Of a DNA stretch of 64,000 nt, positions 36,231 to 48,300 are shown piece by piece. The number at the start of each line of letters is the position of its first letter. Within the stretch, counting starts at the first letter, position 1. The position numbers and the translations under genes were made by a program. The DNA comes from Panopea generosa (taxonomy: Eukaryota; Mollusca; Bivalvia; Adapedonta; Hiatellidae): assembly GCA_029582155.1 (NCBI GenBank), contig CM055896.1, positions 7,022,624 through 7,086,623 of the forward strand. The letters are read 5' to 3'. Under the pieces are notes generated by a model, which had not been told where the DNA came from, did no database searches, and worked only from the letters and a program-made list of their open reading frames with translations.

Positions 36231-38845
36231 GAGTTCATGACCTGTCTTTGTAGTAGCTATTTAATATATTTATGTTTTGCCTCCACTAACGTCTATGTTA
36301 ATGCCTAGTTTTCGTAGGTGAATATATGAGCTAATTCAACTTTTTACTTTCGATTTCCCTCATGAGCTGATATTCTCATATGTGCAGGCGTTATAATTAT
36401 TTAGGGGCTACCTGTGGGAAAGTGTGGGAGGGGCAACCAGTGGGAAAGTGTAGGAGGGGGAGACTGTGGGAGTAGGTGGGAAACATTTTGATATATCACA
36501 CATAAAAGTCTGCCGTAGGGTTCTAAAATAAACACATAGTTGTTATTTACTTTAGCGATTTTAAAATGATTTTTAATTTGATTTTCTCAATGAGTCATGA
36601 CGTGCAGGAGAGTGAATGAGGGGTGTATGTGCTTCAATATTTTATATCTCTTAATCGTTTTATTAAAAACATACAAGAAAAATCGAAAAAAGCGAACTTC
36701 CACCGGTTTTGTTTTTACCTGTGATAGCATATCTGCTTGAACCAATATGGGGGCGGGGATGGTGGGTATCCACTGCCACCCTTGGTAGTTATCAAATCAC
36801 AAAAAGCGGAGTGAGTACTGGCGGGTGTGTGGTAACCGTTCTTACAGCCCTACTCCGGACAATTCTTATATTTAAAACACAAAATGCTACATTCTTGTGG
36901 GTTTTTAGGATAAAGCATATGGTTGTGATTTACTTTTGTAACGTTTATTTTTTGTCAAATCATCTAGTGTTGGGGAGTATTTGGGGTTGGGCAGCTGACA
37001 TGGTTACAGTTACTCTCAGAGCTCAGCTGATCACAGCATAATTAGCTTAATGCCACTTTAATATAGATATTCCAATTATGGTAACAAAATCACATTCTAT
37101 AGCTCATTGTACTTGATCATAACATTTCGAAATTTAAAGACACTGAACTTGCAATATTTCACCTCAATGAGAGATAAGCTACCATAACACTTAACCACTG
37201 CCCCTATTTATATAAATCATGAGTTTTCTATATATAGAAATTGAAACACTGACACTATGAATAGCATTATGTTTTGATATATGTTGTGTTAGTTATTTAC
37301 AATAAGCAGGTGAAATTTAGACTAAAACATCTGCTTTTACAGAAATAAAACTATCGTCTTTAAAATATCATATATAATTATATTGAACTGTACGTACATC
37401 TATTCAATCATATCAATGACCCATTTTCTTAGCGAAAAGGAAAAGAGATAAGCATAGTTACAAAGACCTCGTTATATTTAACATTTTACCTTGTATGTCC
37501 ATGGTTATTAATTTCAACCACATATGTTGCCTAACATTAATAAAACCCACAGTTCAATACGAATAATTATTTTATAAGAAAGACAACTTCATGTAACACA
37601 AACACGTAATCAGCTGTAATAATACGATGTTTTTCAAGTAAGAGGTGGTAAAAAGTTATTAAGTGAAATCTAGAATAGCATTCATTGGTTGATTGAGTGA
37701 ATATTTAACGTTAAAAGGTTATTTACTTTTGGGTCCAGGAGAGTACTACAATATAGGAACTTTCGGTCTGCGAATGTTATAAATAGTAACAATAAGGTCA
37801 AACGCTATAATGTAAGTCTATGGAAAAAGCAATAGTGGTAGCTGACCCATTGAGACGAGGACTGTGTTTGGATAAAAAAGGTATAGGGAAGTTGAGGGCA
37901 TATATTTTGCTAGTAAACTTATTTCTGGCGGGATGAAAATGTCAAACGGACAAATAATCACAATAAAATGTAAATTAGTTATGTTAATTATGTGTCAATA
38001 AGAAATTAAATGTATGTTTCTATGAATGACTAGTTTTAACGAAACTGTATGGAAAACAATCTTGGTGAAATTTAGATTTCTTCATTCTAAACGTGGAGGT
38101 TACCTACTTCAGCTGGCAAAAAGTGAAAAATGAAGCTGTTGACCCCATTTATACTACATTTTGATTTGAGTCCAGGCTAGTACTTTAATACGATATAGGA
38201 CTTTTCAGACTTCGAAATAGTGACAATATGGTCAAACGCTATAATGTAAGTCTATGGAAAACGTAACGGTAGTAGACGACCAATTGTACATGCTCAGTAA
38301 AAACTAGAACCTAACTACGTTGTGGCCAAACTAAACGCACAACACTGTATCTAATTTAATTACTAATATAAAAAAATCATATGAAAAATTAAGGTCAATG
38401 CAAGTTTTCCATGCATATCACATATGCCCATAATTGTGTTAGTGTCTAAATCAAATACTGACATGGTATGATGATATGACTTATATTTGATTCAAAGGTA
38501 AACGCAATATAATCATAACTATTCAAACAACTAATAAGCTGTCATTATTCATTTATAACGTTTAACTAATCTGTGCATATTTCTATTCCTCATTAGTCCA
38601 TTCTCTTACTAGATTAGAGTTATAATTTCCAGTTACAAGAACAAAAACAAAAGAGGTCTAACACATGTTTAAAAAGAACAACTCGCCATATAACATCACT
38701 TAAATATTCAATAAGTTATATTGTTTATAAAAAAAAATTAAATTTATATTTTTAATATATATAATCATTGTCGTAATATAGCTTTGAAATAGATTGTAAT
38801 ACCTAGTGCAAGACTTTGCTACAAGAACGTGTAAATCACGGTTAA
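36231..38845. other. Intergenic stretch with local duplications
   Basis: No gene is recognised. GTGGGAAAGTGTGGGAGGGG-type words repeat in 36410-36480, and a direct repeat pair lies at 37728-37850 and 38157-38285. The plus-strand frame 36709-37041 has no domain. Confidence 0.5.
37728..38285. repeat. Direct repeat pair, about 125 bp, spaced 430 bp
   Basis: Both copies contain GGTCAAACGCTATAATGTAA plus GTCTATGGAAAA, preceded by GAGTCCAGG/GGGTCCAGG and GATATAGGAC/AATATAGGAAC. Copies at 37728-37850 and 38157-38285. Confidence 0.75.
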
Positions 38846-38846
38846 A

Positions 38847-39110
38847 CACGCATAAGTTGTATATAGTTAAGTACATGATATACATGAATAACAAAGACAC
38901 ACATGGGGTATAAGTCACGCATAAGTTGTATATAGTTACAGTACATGATATACATGAATTACAAAGACACACATGGTATATAAAACACACATAAGTTGTA
39001 AAGTGTTACAGTACATGATATACATGATTTACAAAGACACACATGGTATATAAAACACGCATAAGTTGTAAAGTGTTACAGTACATTACAAAGATACACA
39101 TGGGATATAA
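38847..39110. repeat. Minisatellite, 69-70-bp unit, nearly 4 copies
   Basis: Units start with CACGCATAAGTTGTA at about 38847, 38916, 38986 and 39056 and contain GTACATGATATACATGAATT and ACAAAGACACACATGG. Confidence 0.9.
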
Positions 39111-41696
39111 CTCGCTCGGTGCAAATTGATAAACGTGATATAGTTATTGGCCTTTGTCTCCTGATTTTTATCGCCTGATATAAATTGTCTTCTTTTGACG
39201 TGTATAACTGGCAAATATTTATTTTAGATTAAAAGTTAATTAACGTTCGAGACAAACTATATCAGGAAAGGTGTGTGATACGTACAAGATATAGGACACT
39301 AGATACAAAAGTGTATTTATAATCGGCATTGTACAACATATATAAACATAAGCTATTAATAGCTATTAATACAATATCAGCATCAACAATAGGTTAAGAA
39401 TCAATGTGAGCATTTTAATAATTAACGTATAAATTATAGATAAACAAGAGGAAGCATATAATGAAAATGAATTACAAAACATATGAGACAAATCAGGTAG
39501 TGTAATAATATAAACATAAGATAAACATATAAATTAGACTGACCAGCAGCCAATTGTGTGTGTGAAATTACAGGATTGGATGCATACAAAGCATCTGGCA
39601 AACAGTTTTCAGAATATGGGCTTAAACAAAAAGTCATCAAAACAAACACATATCAAGTATATATTTTCAATAATTATCGATGAAAATCCGAGTGGTTTGG
39701 TATGTCAAATCCACCGAAAAATGACAAAATCGATATTTCCATCGAACTGGTAAACTTGAAATAAAATATAGACAACACTTAGCCGTCACGAAAGATAGCA
39801 CAAATTTCGAACATGTCAACATGCACTGCGAATAAGTGAAGCAAAATAATTTATTATGTTGTAGTTTAAGGCGCGTAGCCTTAGTTTGAAAATCCCTTTT
39901 CAATATAATAATTTGACATTTAAATATATATCACTTTATCAATAAGGGGTCAGTGAGTATATATGGGGAAGGATTGTTTTAAATATTGGAACATCCTTAT
40001 ATACGCTCGTTAGGTTCCCTTCCCAGCGAGTGAAGAATTTCCTCGTTTCACACAATATCGGGGGAAATCTTTGTAAAATGCCTAAAATATAAGATTACAT
40101 ATATAGTGGACACAAAGAATCAATGTCAGTCAACAGCTTGACTTCAATTTGACCGATTAATGCGTGCTGCAAGTATGGTTTAATTGTGTGTATTGCATCA
40201 CGTATATAAATAGAACTAAACACAACGTAAGAGTCATTCATATATTATGAATGGTACACATATAAACATGTCAGATGGACAAAGGAACTATTTACCACAC
40301 GTGTCGCCGGTGTAGGATTGGTTGACATTAACAAGTAATTGAAGGTTTTAATCTTCATTTATTATAACAATATATCTATCAATCACTCTATCTCACTCTC
40401 CGATCTGCAATGTAATCAATACATTTAATCAATAATAATACATACACGCGCGTAAACAATACTGAAATTTACAATAATATTCCATTTAATAATTGGATAA
40501 AAATTAGACTTTTACAATAATTTAAACATATATCCTATGACACACAAACAAGAGTGATACAAATTTTTTGTCCAAAGGTAAAATGTAATGCTGTTCTATG
40601 CTGAAATGATAAACAAACGCTAAGTGAATATTAGAACCACTTTACCAAACTACTTAAAGCGATAGTTACAGGTTAATCATATGTATGTGAAAGGTCATCG
40701 TCGGATTACCCCGGGACTCTTCATCCATGCGATGTGAATGACACCCGACGATTGGGAAAGGTATTTCATTAATGATTTTGTCAACACGATTATTTGTATT
40801 GTCAATATCATTAATGAAATAACTTGGGTATCCTAAAAACGGTAAACATTGCTTACATTCTGAAATTCATCGAGCGTTTCATTATCCTTTCAATTTATAT
40901 GCATACATTTAAGCTATGGTCGTTAAATTCTCCTTCCGTCTGTTAAACGTGAATAAAATATATACTGGTATAGAAATGAAAATAAGTGGAGTAGAAATAA
41001 CTTTTTTTGTACTTAAATTGTTAGAAACTTCTAATGATTATCAAAAATAAGACATATTTATATACACGTGATGCTTATATCTAAATTCAAACATTCATTA
41101 AACGTTTGAGGAGAGAAATCTAAAAAGTCAAATTGTATAACGTTAACCGACTGCGGAAAAAGTATTTTTATCCAAAGTCGAATGACGTCATACTGTTCTT
41201 GTGTTTGATTGGTTATTCATTTACAATGTTTATCGGATTATTCCCACAGCAGTTTTGACCCGAAAGGTCATAAACGGTGACGCACATGTCTGAATGTTCC
41301 TATGTTCAACATTATTGAAATGTTTCAAATATACATGTTCTGTTGAGATATTTAAGCCTATTTCAGTGATCTAATGACTATATGTATAAAAGATCAACCA
41401 AACAGTTTAAAACTAATAATGACAGAAAGAAATGTAATCGTTACAAGTGGCAAAACTGGAAATTTTATGAAAGAAAAATATTTTGCAAAAAGGAACTTCT
41501 TACTTGCATCTTTAAAGTTTCATTACTAATATAAAGTAATGTATCAAGCAGCTCTGACTGAGTTTTTGCTTTCACGATTACATTAGTTGGATAATGTGGC
41601 TTTGAAATTCACCCGGCGTTTCTTTATCCTTTCAGTGAGTGTAATTCGCAATTAGACCATAGAAGTTCACTCGCTGTACCCCCCACCCCCACCCAC
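39111..41696. other. Intergenic AT-rich stretch
   Basis: Contains one strong inverted repeat (40761-40823) and nothing else I can classify. The short open frames on both strands look random. Confidence 0.5.
40761..40823. repeat. Inverted repeat, GTATTTCATTAATGAT arms
   Basis: The arm GTATTTCATTAATGATTTTG plus TCAA pairs with TTGTCAATATCATTAATGAAATAAC around a short AT-rich loop. About 22 of 24 positions pair. Confidence 0.75.
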
Positions 41697-41705
41697 ACAC
41701 ACATA

Positions 41706-41745
<40 letters not shown>
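41697..41745. repeat. (CA)n microsatellite
   Basis: About 24 CA units preceded by a C-rich stretch (CCCCCCACCCCCACCC) at 41679-41694. Confidence 0.95.
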
Positions 41746-41747
<2 letters not shown>

Positions 41748-41886
41748 ATAAAACACACATCACCTGATTTCATCATGCAGTAATAAGACATTTGACCATA
41801 TGCGTTCCCCTGATATGGCTATCAACCGAATATACGGAGCTTGTAAGATATCAAGACGACACGTGCACGCAATTACTCAGCCACGT

Positions 41887-41958
41887 GCAGAATAGAGGTG
41901 TGATTAGAAGACACTATGTAATGCAGAATAGAGGTGTGATAAGAAGACACTATGTAAT
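41887..41958. repeat. Tandem duplication, 2 x 36 bp
   Basis: GCAGAATAGAGGTGTGATTA plus GAAGACACTATGTAAT repeated once with a single difference. Confidence 0.9.
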
Positions 41959-41965
41959 GCAAGTA

Positions 41966-42144
41966 CAGTCAATCCTGTCTTAAACAGCCAGTCAAGGGAA
42001 GGAGCAAAAATGGCTTTTTAAGACAGGTTGTTGCTTAATACAGGTAAGCATGCTACGAAATCATAAGGAATGGAAAATGGAAAATATGGCTGGTTAATAC
42101 AAGTGATTGCTTAATAGATGTGACCGCTAACGCAAGTTTGACTG
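41966..42144. mobile_element. MITE, CAGTCAAACCTGTCTTAA family, copy 1
   Basis: Left end CAGTCAATCCTGTCTTAAAC and right end GCAAGTTTGACTG are inverted, with TA on both sides; 179 bp. Interior words AGCCAGTCAAGGGAAGGAGC and GACAGGTTGTTGCTTAATAC recur at 46772, 52663 and 55038. Confidence 0.88.
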
Positions 42145-42171
42145 TATGTATAACCGTTGTTAACCTCTTTC

Positions 42172-42496
42172 TACCGCGGTGAGGTCCAGTGGTAGAGCGT
42201 CCGCCTCGCATACGGAAGGTCGTGGATTCAATCCCCGGTCGGGTACTACCAAAAACTTAAAAAATGGTACTAACTAGAAGCTTCCTCGCTTGACGCTCAG
42301 TATTTAGAGGAGAGTTCTATGTCTGGTCGGCCCGGTGTCAGTATTATGTGACTGGGTGGGGTATCAAACCATGTGTCTGCGGCATGATACTCCAGTGTGA
42401 CAGAGCTCAGAATACTGTCTCAAGTAGACACTGTCGCGATATGACTGAAAAATCGTTGAAAGCGACGCTAAACACCATACAACAACAACAACAACT
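42172..42496 (+). mobile_element. tRNA-derived SINE, family 2, full length
   Basis: Head with box A CCAGTGGTAGAGCGTCCGCC and box B GTGGATTCAATCC; body with GTCAGTATTATGTGACTGGG, GGCATGATACTCCAGTGTGA and CACTGTCGCGATATGACTGA; 3' tail (CAA)n. About 325 bp, best-preserved copy in the window. Confidence 0.9.
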
Positions 42497-42824
42497 TTCT
42501 GCTGATAATTGTAAACATACCGGACATTTATTTTTTTGTTCAGCAATGGCATGTAAATATTAGGCATATTAAAACTGAACAAATTTCAATGTTTTTTTCC
42601 AACGTCTTTTTCTTATTGACAATAAAATCAGAATGAAATATTGATTTGATAATATACTGGTCCATGCATGCACGTGGAAAGTGAATAGTAGTGATGTTCC
42701 GAGGATCGGCTATAATCGATAATTTGATCGGTTTATGGTTGAAAAGTACTCATCAATTATGAACTCGACAATAGATGGATTGAAACAAATTATGTTGTTT
42801 TCGAATTATTTATAGGGAAAATGC

Positions 42825-43100
42825 GTTTCTTATATCGTGGGGTAGTTGCATAACGGCGTTTATAAATAATCCATGTTTCTTTTTATTAAAAATGGTAATG
42901 TTAATCCTTATCTTAAATGCTTACTTTTATTTGATTGACATAACTGGTGATTTTTTAACATTTTAAAAGCATTGTCATGTTTGAATTGAAATTTAGTACA
43001 ATATTTTTGCTTGGAAATCGGTGTATGAATACATGACTTGGGAAGTCAACTTTAACTGTGTTAACAGCGTACACACTGAACAGAATAAAAAATGTATTCA
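42825..43100 (+). repeat. Diverged relative of the 468-bp terminal repeat
   Basis: Shares CGTGGGGTAGTTGCATAACG, AGCATTGTCATGTTTGAATT, TTGCTTGGAAATCGGTGTAT and GTACACACTGAACAGAA with 24480-24947 at about 75-80% identity. It lacks both ends, so it is an old solitary copy. Confidence 0.75.
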
Positions 43101-44089
43101 TGTACCCATAGTAAATTTATCCTTGAGTTCCAACTCTGAATACGCTGCTGTGTCAGTATACATTAATCTCAACTCAAATGTTTGAAATGCTTTAGCTGCA
43201 TTTATCAGTTTAAAGAAGTAAATGTTTGTTCTGAGTACTTCCGTGTGATCATTAAATGTGTTTAAGAAATTATTGAGTTGAGGACAATTTTATCATGATA
43301 TGTTTAATGAAAGTTTTCCCTTTGGCACTAGACAACGTTACGTGAAGTGGTTATACTGTTTTTTACTGGATGATAAGTAGCTGTTTAACATAACTTACGT
43401 GCACTGTATAGATAAGGACAAGGATTATTTCTTACTAGTATTGCTTTCCGATAAGTCGAAGCCGATACCCACTTTTGTGAAATAAACCAATCAGATTACT
43501 TCTTCCTCTTCCGTATGTTTTCGTACTTTATACCTCGATAAAATTTACAAAAACAAACAATGAACCCTGAATGTACAAGGAAATTAAGTGAACAAATATA
43601 TTCATATAAATTATAGACAGAGCACGCTTTTTCATGATCTTTAAAATACCAGTTCATAGTGAGATATAAAAATAACCAAAGTTACAGAACTCCAAGAGTA
43701 AAACGTCATTAAATGAACTATGGTGGTTAACAATGCGTATATATGATTTTGGGACATGAACATATTATATTATACTTTATTTTCATATTGTATTGGATTT
43801 AATTGTGATGTTATTATCCCTGTTCCTTGAAAAACTAGAAATACAATAGAATACCGCAATCGCAGGTGGGGGATAAAAATGTCGTTATTTTTTACATGTA
43901 TTACATAGTCAACTTACTCCTTAAGATCGAACTTGTTGTTTTCTATTCCTGCTTGTGTGCTGTATCAGGATTTATTTTCGTCCCATTGTCAGTTCGGGTT
44001 GATAAATACTGGTTACTGGTGTGTACATTGAAAGCGGAAACTGTCATCTGTGGCAGTTATTTGGTGAACTACAATACTAAGTTGTTACA
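43101..44089. other. Intergenic stretch, nothing recognised
   Basis: AT-rich sequence without recognisable coding, RNA or repeat structure. Confidence 0.5.
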
Positions 44090-44196
44090 ACTTAGGCAAA
44101 TCACGCTCGAAGTCATCCTGGTTAGAACTAGTACTAAGCATATGCGGAAAAGTGTCTTGCTCAAGGACACCACACATAGCCGTGGCGCAGGATTTT
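44090..44196 (-). mobile_element. tRNA-derived SINE, family 4, truncated
   Basis: CACGCTCGAAGTCATCCTGG and CATATGCGGAAAAGTGTCTT plus GCTCAAGGACACCACACATA match the body of the copies at 47550 and 62278. The tRNA head is cut off after GGCGCAGGAT. Confidence 0.75.
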
Positions 44197-44518
44197 AGAT
44201 GTTGCTTTTGTTGTGACGGTAAATACAACTCTGACACTCTGACACATGTCAAATGATGTACGAATGAAGTTTCACTAGAATATAATCGACATTTCTTTCT
44301 AATTTGGAAATAGTTAACGCACTTCGATTTCGCAAATCTGGTGGTCATCTAAGATAAAATATTTAACATGTATTTTAATTTCATTTTTTTATCAATATGA
44401 CAGTAAAATTCCATGGATATATCCTTTGTATTGCATGTAGTATCTTCTTTAATGTATAATTGCACAACTAGCGTGACACCACTTCTGTTATTTCTTTATG
44501 ACGTTTAAGGTGACATTG

Positions 44519-45018
44519 NNNNNNNNNNNNNNNNNNNNNNNNNNNNNNNNNNNNNNNNNNNNNNNNNNNNNNNNNNNNNNNNNNNNNNNNNNNNNNNNNN
44601 NNNNNNNNNNNNNNNNNNNNNNNNNNNNNNNNNNNNNNNNNNNNNNNNNNNNNNNNNNNNNNNNNNNNNNNNNNNNNNNNNNNNNNNNNNNNNNNNNNNN
44701 NNNNNNNNNNNNNNNNNNNNNNNNNNNNNNNNNNNNNNNNNNNNNNNNNNNNNNNNNNNNNNNNNNNNNNNNNNNNNNNNNNNNNNNNNNNNNNNNNNNN
44801 NNNNNNNNNNNNNNNNNNNNNNNNNNNNNNNNNNNNNNNNNNNNNNNNNNNNNNNNNNNNNNNNNNNNNNNNNNNNNNNNNNNNNNNNNNNNNNNNNNNN
44901 NNNNNNNNNNNNNNNNNNNNNNNNNNNNNNNNNNNNNNNNNNNNNNNNNNNNNNNNNNNNNNNNNNNNNNNNNNNNNNNNNNNNNNNNNNNNNNNNNNNN
45001 NNNNNNNNNNNNNNNNNN
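44519..45018. other. Assembly gap (500 N)
   Basis: Exactly 500 unknown bases, a conventional placeholder length, ending 103 bases before the start codon of the first TNF-receptor gene. The promoter and leader of that gene are probably hidden or misjoined here. Confidence 0.98.
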
Positions 45019-45121
45019 TATCTTTATTTTCGTCTCATCTATGTGCATCATATAATAAAACATATACACGAACGTTTAAACGTGTACATAGCCATTCTAA
45101 AAGAATTATAAGAGACAAGTG

Positions 45122-45319
45122 ATGGGTTCAAGACAGTGTAGAATTACATTACAACTGACGATGTTAATAGCTGCTGCAGGACTATTGACAGTTGATGTAA
45201 AGGCTGAAGAGGAAGAACTGTGTCTGGCGAAGGACGACCAACGATGGGATCCAAAAAGGAACAGGTGTAAAAAGTGTGGGGATTGTGAATTTGGAAAAGG
45301 TCGGAATTTCACAAGTGAG
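45122..45319 (+). CDS. TNFR gene 1 exon 1: signal peptide and first cysteines
   Basis: The ATG at 45122 begins a signal peptide with core LTMLIAAAGLLTV; a GTG just before is not the start. The donor is GAG|GTGAGA, phase 0. It encodes CxxC pairs (CKKCGDC) of the first cysteine-rich repeat and an N-glycosylation site NFTS. Confidence 0.88.
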
Positions 45320-48300
45320 GTGAGATTTTTTTGTTGTATTTTATTTTAAAATACAATTGGTTAATGAGGAGAAAAGGGTTAGTTAATTTTATTTTCTGTT
45401 CTCTGTCATCCTGATAACTGAAGCGCATGTCTCGCCAGTCATGACCATCTAAGAGTTTGGCAGTTATAGAGAAATTGTTTGTAAAGTGATTTAACCAGAT
45501 AGTTGCTGTATGGTAATTCTAGATTTGTTATTTAAAAAAACAGAATCATAAATACCAAATATAGTTTTAGAAACATAGAAATTGCTCATATTCTGCCAAA
45601 AAAGTTTAGAGTTGTGACATGTGGTCGTGCTTCTTTACGTCACTGATCAGCCTTTTTCTAAACATTCTCTTTTAACTGCCTATAGCTAAGTCAACGTTTC
45701 TTCCTAAAAATTATGAGAAACACCTAGTGGATCATTTTGTTTAACAAATTGTGTTATGAAAAGGGATTTCTTCTCACCGTGTGTAAAAGAATAGCGAAAA
45801 AACAACAAGCCCCTTAATGTTTATTATCTCATTACGGTAAAGTGTGTCAGTATGCTGTTCTGATTTCAACGAGGGTCCTCCGTGGCCAAGTGGTCTAAGG
45901 AGCTGTCATAGGATCACTGAAATGACATCTTACCGTCGTGGTCGTGGGTTCGAACCTAGTTCTGTTGAAAAAAATCGTATGTGAGAAAGTGTGCCAGTTA
46001 TTTGTTGAATATCGTTGACTCTGAAATTTTCTTCAACAAGTAAAGCTATTTGCTATAAATAACATGTTAAAACCTTAAGACATTCAAACAATCTCTTTTT
46101 TTTTCAGGTGGACACTAAAAGGGGTGAGCATGGAGATCTTAAGTGTATACGATGTACACGGTGTCCCAAGAACACATTTGATGTTACCTTCAACAATGAC
46201 TGTCAACCATGTACCTTTGACAGGTGTGCTAAAGAAAAAAAACACGTAGCTTTGGAATGTAACATTCTACATGACATTAAATGTGGAGCATGTCTTAGCG
46301 GGTAATTGTTTTTAATTTATTGGTTATATATACCACTAATCATATTTTCATGCGTTTTCTCCTCGCTTTCGGTTTGCGTCACTTACCAATCAGCATTCTT
46401 TTCTTTTCCTTTCTTCTTCTTCCTTTTTTTTGAATAGGATTTAACACCATTTTAACACATTTCACGTTATATGTCATATCCAGGTTTATTGAATCTGAAT
46501 AGAACCTTACGCAAGTAACTGGACAACTTTAACGCATAAAGTTTTTGGAGCGGGCATGACTCGAACATACGACCTTAACAGTAAGAGGTCTTGAAACGGC
46601 GCCTTAGATCACTCGGCCACGGAGGACTCTTAGTGTATACTAATACTACTGATTGTTATTATTTTAGAGGCGTCGGGATCGAACCTGCAACCTATAATAT
46701 CACATAAGGCGATATAAAGACATGGAATGTAAAATATATTGGGTAAGCTTGATGACATTTTATTGAAATAAAGTAAAACCTGTGTAAGTGGTCAACTCTA
46801 TTAAGCAGTCACCTCTCTTAAGCAACCATATTTTCTGTTCCCGATTTGTATGCTTTTATAGTAATTTAACATGTATTAAGCAACAACCTGTCTTAAAATG
46901 CCACTTTTGCTCCTTCCGTTGACTGGCTTCTTAAGACAGGTTTGACTGTAGCTACATTTAGTAGTATCTGATAACAAAATACTACATAAATTTATACACA
47001 AAATGTAAACTTAATGTACGATATTCTATATTATCTACCTTTGTTTTAAGTTACTCTAACCCGAATGGTGATGGGTTCCCATGTATAAGAGAAATAGAAA
47101 AATACAAAGCCACTACTGAACATATACGCACAGAACGTTCAACAACGGATCCTCCTGGCGGGACTTACACCAACACGCGTGACTGGACCATCAATCGACA
47201 AGTTCCTGTGAAAGAAGTTGAATTAGGTATATTTTTTCAGATTAATTTCTATCAAAATATATGTAACAATCAGCTTTCATTATTAATATACGACTGATAC
47301 AATAGTGACGAGCACGAATAATTATGTTACTCTGGTCCACGTTATGCTCATGAGAATAGGTTGCCATGGAAACGATGTAAACTAGTCTTGGTCGTCGTCT
47401 TGTAGTAGTTGCTATTATTTTTATTGTTATTTTGCTACTGTTACTTCCGTAATTCACCATGTCCATTCACGTGTTTTATTTTATACTGCTCTGCTTAATG
47501 GTGACAACGTGCGGAACGTGAGGTTTTTACTTCGATTTTACTTTGATTGTGCAACTTGGACCAATCACGCTTGGCGTCTTCCTTGATATGGCCAGAACCA
47601 AGTTTATGTGGATAAAGTGTCTTGCTCAAAGACACCATACATAGCCATGGCGGAGGATCGAACCCCCGATCCACCGAGTCCAGGATTCGATGCTCTACCA
47701 CTGGATCACGCGGTTTTGCTGCAGACGTGGTTTGTCATCAGTAATTTTAATCCTTCTCAAGATATTCTCCAATACTACAAGAGACAGCCTCTTATAGTTA
47801 ACATTACCATTGAAGTTAAAGTTAAAATTAAGTGGGGGCGGTTGTGTACTGAATAGAATGTGGGACGCTCACGCTGGAAGTTGCGGGTTTGATCCCCAGC
47901 TCGACCCAACGCCTCTCAAAACAACACTCAGTACTGGTTCTAGGGACCCGAGAAGGGGACCCGAGAGGGGTTCATATAAGTTTTGAGCTTTCTTTGCAAT
48001 CGAGCTAAAATTTATTAGTATAAACTTAATTTAAAACTGATGCAAAACAAGTGACGGCGCTTATCTTTTTCAGCTCAGCAAAGAGAAAAAGAGCACTCCG
48101 ATTCAATTCCTGCTGTCTTTATAATTGGTGTTGGCGCCGGCGTTCTTGTGATATCGGCCCTCGCCATAGCCTCTTGTTTCATAATTAGGAGAAGACGAAA
48201 TAACCATATTCAAGGTATGTAAGTTTAAAAACAGGGCGTATCTTTATCATTGAGTCATACTTTACGTAATCACGCAGTCCGACTTTGTTAAATAGGTTAC

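Noticed and set aside
36709..37041. 110-codon plus-strand open frame
   Set aside because: Lies in locally duplicated G-rich sequence; no recognisable domain, start context or splice partner.
44488..45069. Two long open frames of unknown residues
   Set aside because: They are only the translation of the 500-N gap.
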